Below, one piece after another: positions 58,822 through 64,000 of a DNA stretch of 64,000 nucleotides. The notes under the pieces are model-generated. The model worked only from the letters and a program-made list of their open reading frames with translations. It searched no databases and was not told the origin of the DNA. The stretch covers positions 176,646 through 240,645 of the forward strand of contig NW_005434670.1 of the NCBI RefSeq assembly GCF_000315625.1. Reading direction: 5' to 3'. Origin of the DNA: Guillardia theta CCMP2712. Its lineage: Eukaryota > Cryptophyceae > Pyrenomonadales > Geminigeraceae. How positions within the stretch are numbered: the first letter of the stretch is position 1; each line of letters opens with the position of its first letter. The position numbers and the translations under genes are program-made.

Positions 58822-61800
58822 ATGAGTGCTGGTGTTTGTGCAATGAACAAGGAAGGATTGCCGGATAAAATGTCACAGGGCGAGAAAGTGGGAAAACTGA
58901 AAGCTTTGTATGAAAACCTGGAGGGCAGCGGCAAGTCGCCTCTAGGAAAAACAGATCCTGTGTCATCCAGATCAAACAGCCTTGAAACTTCGAGCAGGGA
59001 AAAGATCAAAACAATCTTGACCAATTCGATTACAGAGCTCCATTCCATCGTACAGAGCAGCAGCAGCCACCACCAGGCGTCTGCTCTCCCTGCAGAAGAT
59101 CGAGTGAGACAGGTGTGATTGATGAATCGGCAATAGATCAGGGCGACTCCTCAGTTTGTCTGCATGCTTGCCTGGCTCTTGTCACAGTATCTTTTTCCCT
59201 GATTCTCGTTTGTTCATGCAGAGCGGAAGTATCAATGCTGCGTTACCGAAGGACCTCTCTCTTGCGGTATGTCCGAATCAAGATTGTCGTGTGACTCGAT
59301 CTATGTTGCAAACTCGCCCTCATCGTTTACTCTCCCTCTCTCCTTCCTGCAGGGCACCCTGGAGGTCCACCGAGATGCTGAGCACAACGTGAAGTGACGG
59401 TCCGGCATCAGGGGTGTGGGCTGACGGTTGTGATAGGTTGGCATCGATTCGCCACCAGCTCTGAAATCAAGTCTGCCCGTATCTCGAGGGGTTGAATTCC
59501 GAATAGATGGTCTGCAGGAAGATTCCATGAATCAGGAGCGAGACAGTGGTATGCGCACATGCGGCCAGCTTTCGACCTGAGTGAAGTTGTTGCAGGTGAG
59601 GATGATGCTTCACAGAAGAGAGAAGCGGCGGATGCTGTCGGCGAGAGCAGAGCTGGTGATGAAACGGTGGACCTGGACTTGTTTGAGCAGTGTGGAGACG
59701 ACGCAAGGATGGACCATCAAAGGGAGTGTGAAAATGCAGGCAGGGCTGATGGCAGCGCCGAGCAGAAGCGAGGGCTCGATGAGGAAGCTTTGCACAATTT
59801 CTTGCGCAACCAGATGTCGATGCACTCTGTCAGTGCGATCTCGGACAAGACGAACTCTGGAGGCTCGCCAAGGATGAACTCTCCTCATGGTTTTAGCCAG
59901 TGAGCACGGGACGTTGTTCGTTGTGTGGACTGACGTGCTCATGTGTCAGAGAGGAACTGCACTTTGCCGCGATTGATGCAGGAGATTTGATCGATAGCAG
60001 GTCTAGTTCACTTGTAAAGACAAGCAGTAAGCCTGACAAACGTGTTGGTTTTTAGATGGATGCTTCATGAATGCGATGGGTTCTCGTGGAACGAAGTTGT
60101 TGTGGCAGTGGAGCAACTCCTCCTGTCAAAGGGTTGTGTCAAGGGGAGAATGCTAGCTTGTCGCTTCCTATCAAGAATAGCTACAGATCAAACTTGGTGA
60201 GTTGTGAAGGGCTTGCTCCTTGGAAGCCTTGATGCGCTTGACCAGCTGCAAGAGACTTTGCGCAAGACTTGGGATGCTGGACATGATTGTAAGTTGCTCC
60301 TGCTCCAGTCATGTCCTCTTCTGATGCGAATATGCAGGGCGATACACTCTCAAATATCTGTAGGGAAATCAAATCCGACGTAACGGATGGTTCGGCTTGA
60401 TAACAGTGTGTTAAGAAAATGACTTGCCTGATAGAGGTGGATCTTTGTGCCAACAACGACACGAACATGCACTGTGCTTTATGCTTGAGCTACATCATCC
60501 TGTGCTGTGCAAGGCTGGTAAGGAAATGTTTTGATGGTGCGACCAGACATAACGTGACTTGAAGTTTGATGGGATGGGATGGGATGGGATGGTTGGAATG
60601 AACGCTAAGCAATATGACAGGGCGAGGAGGCGTGCAGCGTGATGGTGATGAGATCGAATCTGATCGCTGGACTCTGTCGAACCATATCGACTCTCTCATC
60701 GTCAAGGTTTGACTTGCATGTCATTCTTTGCTTCTACTCAAGAAACAAACCGCAGAATCCATGAAACTGCCATGATGGCCTTAGCGTTTATGGCACAATA
60801 TCCATGCAACGTTGATAAGATCAAGAACGCAAAAGTCTCCTCGGTTCTGACTTCATCTTCCCTCAACCATGACGGCTAAAGTTCAATACGCAGATCTCGA
60901 ACTCTGTTGTAGCCCACTATCTGAAGAAGCTCCAGACGTCCTTGAAAAGAAGATCTACTTCGTCTTCAGGCGGGGAGAATCTTGAAAAGGTCGTTCCTCC
61001 TCCTCTCCTCCTCTCCTCCTCTCCTCCTCTCTTCGGCATCTCGTTGGTTGTGCTCTTCTTCGTGTTCCTCCTCTCTTCTCGCATCCCCATCCCTCCACAC
61101 CTTACACTTGCACTGGAGCAGGTCATCCTGCAGTCGGTCAAGGTAGTCGTATCCTCGGCCTCGGTCTGCATGCTGCTTGGCGAGTCCTGCGTGCCGCAGT
61201 CAGAGAGCGAGGTGGTCAAGTATACCATCAAGCTCCTCAAGCAGTTCATCATGCGCGAGGGGTTCCTCTCGGCTCCCAGCGGCAGGAGCTGCGAGCTCGA
61301 CCCCTCCTACTCCCACGGGAAAGCCTTGATGATCCTCCGTGCCCTGTCACGAGCCGCTCAAGGCAGCGTCGGTGCGAAGCTGCAGCAGCAGATCCTGCGA
61401 TCTGAGATCGGCATGCCGCTACTGGCAATAGTGGTCTCCTCCTCGCTGGAGTGGGATGGCCCCTTGACGACTCTCAAGACCAAGTCGGTTGGGACGCGTT
61501 GCTCGAGCTCCGAGGATCACCTCAGGTCGTGCTGCTGAGCTTAACTTATGAAGAGTGACGATGACGGGCAGAGATCAAGTGTGCTGTGTGCTGAAGGAGA
61601 GCATCAACCTATTGATCATCCTCTTCAAGCATGAACACCTGCAGCAGGACCATCATTGGCTGCTCTCAGACTTCTTGTACGAGGAGGCTTGCTTTTCTCC
61701 GTCGCCGCTGAATCTTGTCGTGTGCAGGCATACCAACTTTAAGGACAAACTACCTTTCTGGTGGAACTGGCAGGCGAACGAGGTCGACGATCGTTGTTGC

Positions 61801-62093
61801 TCTCGTTGTTGTGATGATCCTCATCGAACAGGAAAGTTTTCTGTCGCAGAGAGCTGGAGGCAGTGAGGAGGAGGTGTGTCATGCCTGCACGTGCTTGCCT
61901 GCGCCTGAGCTTCCATGGCCTTCAGGAGGTTCTCGACAGGTCAAACGACGATGGGAACTGTCTCTTCCTCCACCAGCTCGTCAAGACGTCGCTCAATGCT
62001 GGTGATGCATTGCCGAGCTGCCTTGTCACGCCGTGTGACGATATCGCAGCGAGGAAGAGATACGAAGAGGACTCGAACATCAACATCATGTGA
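58822..62093 (+). CDS. Long helical-repeat protein, unknown function
   Basis: This is a many-exon gene beginning at the ATG at 58822. Phase-consistent exons can be followed through about 59222, 59353, 59628, 59950, 60056, 60250, 60408, 60620, 60757, 60924, 61123, 61570 and 61928 to the stop at 62093. The first 100 residues are Ser/Lys-rich. A Glu/Asp-rich segment follows (VDLDLFEQCGDDARMDHQ). The rest is a succession of amphipathic helices (LACRFLSRIATDQT, CALCLSYIILCCARL, KYTIKLLKQFIMREGFL, VLKESINLLIILFKHEHL), consistent with a HEAT/armadillo-like solenoid. The C-terminus is DRSNDDGNCLFLHQLVKTSL then a short basic-acidic tail. I did not recognise a family. Some exon borders, especially at 61480-61560 and 61790-61920, are unresolved. 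Confidence 0.6.
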
Positions 62094-62245
62094 GCGGGAG
62101 GAGGTCGAGGAGGTCGAGGAAGGTTTGACTCGTCGCAGGTGCACGCGGCTGAGCCACATGGTGGAAGACCTTGTATAGTAGAGATATCTATGTTGTCCTC
62201 GAGGCCTTGTACGGTCGTTTGTGAAATATTCTCATGTCCAATCTT

Positions 62246-64000
<1,755 letters not shown>

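Overview
This is a eukaryotic nuclear window, most likely from a cryptophyte alga resembling Guillardia theta. The organism call is an inference. It rests on densely packed genes with many introns of about 45-55 nt, mostly GT-AG and often phase 0. It also rests on nucleus-encoded proteins with bipartite plastid leaders carrying Phe just after the signal-peptide cleavage site (796-1707 and the MsrA at 40459-42040), and on algal functions such as cobalamin synthase. No bacterial operon, rRNA, tRNA or CRISPR array was seen. Exon borders below were read by hand from splice motifs and checked for reading-frame phase.

Left part (1-28.4 kb), ordinary gene-rich DNA. In order: a plastid-targeted FSPFG-rich protein; a Strawberry-notch helicase on the minus strand; an ADCK2-like ABC1 kinase; a 20-exon membrane-anchored coiled-coil protein of unknown role; a cysteine-module/SAM-like protein; alanine aminotransferase; an unrecognised basic protein; a zinc-knuckle Trp/Pro-rich protein; a histidine-phosphatase-family enzyme; an assembly gap (24831-24930) inside a GGA-rich satellite; and a flagellar SHIPPO/STPG-repeat protein.

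Middle part (28.4-40.2 kb), an accessory, repeat-built island. Four copies (A-D) of one unrecognised ORF of 341-403 aa alternate with very GC-rich blocks. Copies B, C and D lie in a tandem array with a unit of about 2.84 kb (ORF plus about 1.6 kb of GC-rich spacer). Between A and B sits a 5'-truncated Crypton-like tyrosine-recombinase gene with one intron and a visible R-K-HxxR-W-Y catalytic set. The ORF copies differ in a 21-bp coding minisatellite and in a 195-bp internal duplication. This island is the most unusual part of the window.

Right part (40.2-64 kb), ordinary genes again. In order: plastid methionine sulfoxide reductase A; a large chromatin protein joining AT-hook, ARID, RAMA and MBD/TAM-like domains to a helical tail; a secreted acidic protein; a small C-terminally anchored membrane protein; cobalamin (CobS) synthase; a TRIM protein with RING, B-boxes, coiled coil and two FN3 domains; a glycosyltransferase-like type II protein; a small single-pass membrane protein; a long helical-repeat protein; and the C-terminal two thirds of an SLX1 structure-specific nuclease subunit, which has a (CAG)47 tract in an intron and runs off the right edge. 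Intergenic DNA holds scattered strand-asymmetric G-rich islands and microsatellites, many of them inside introns.
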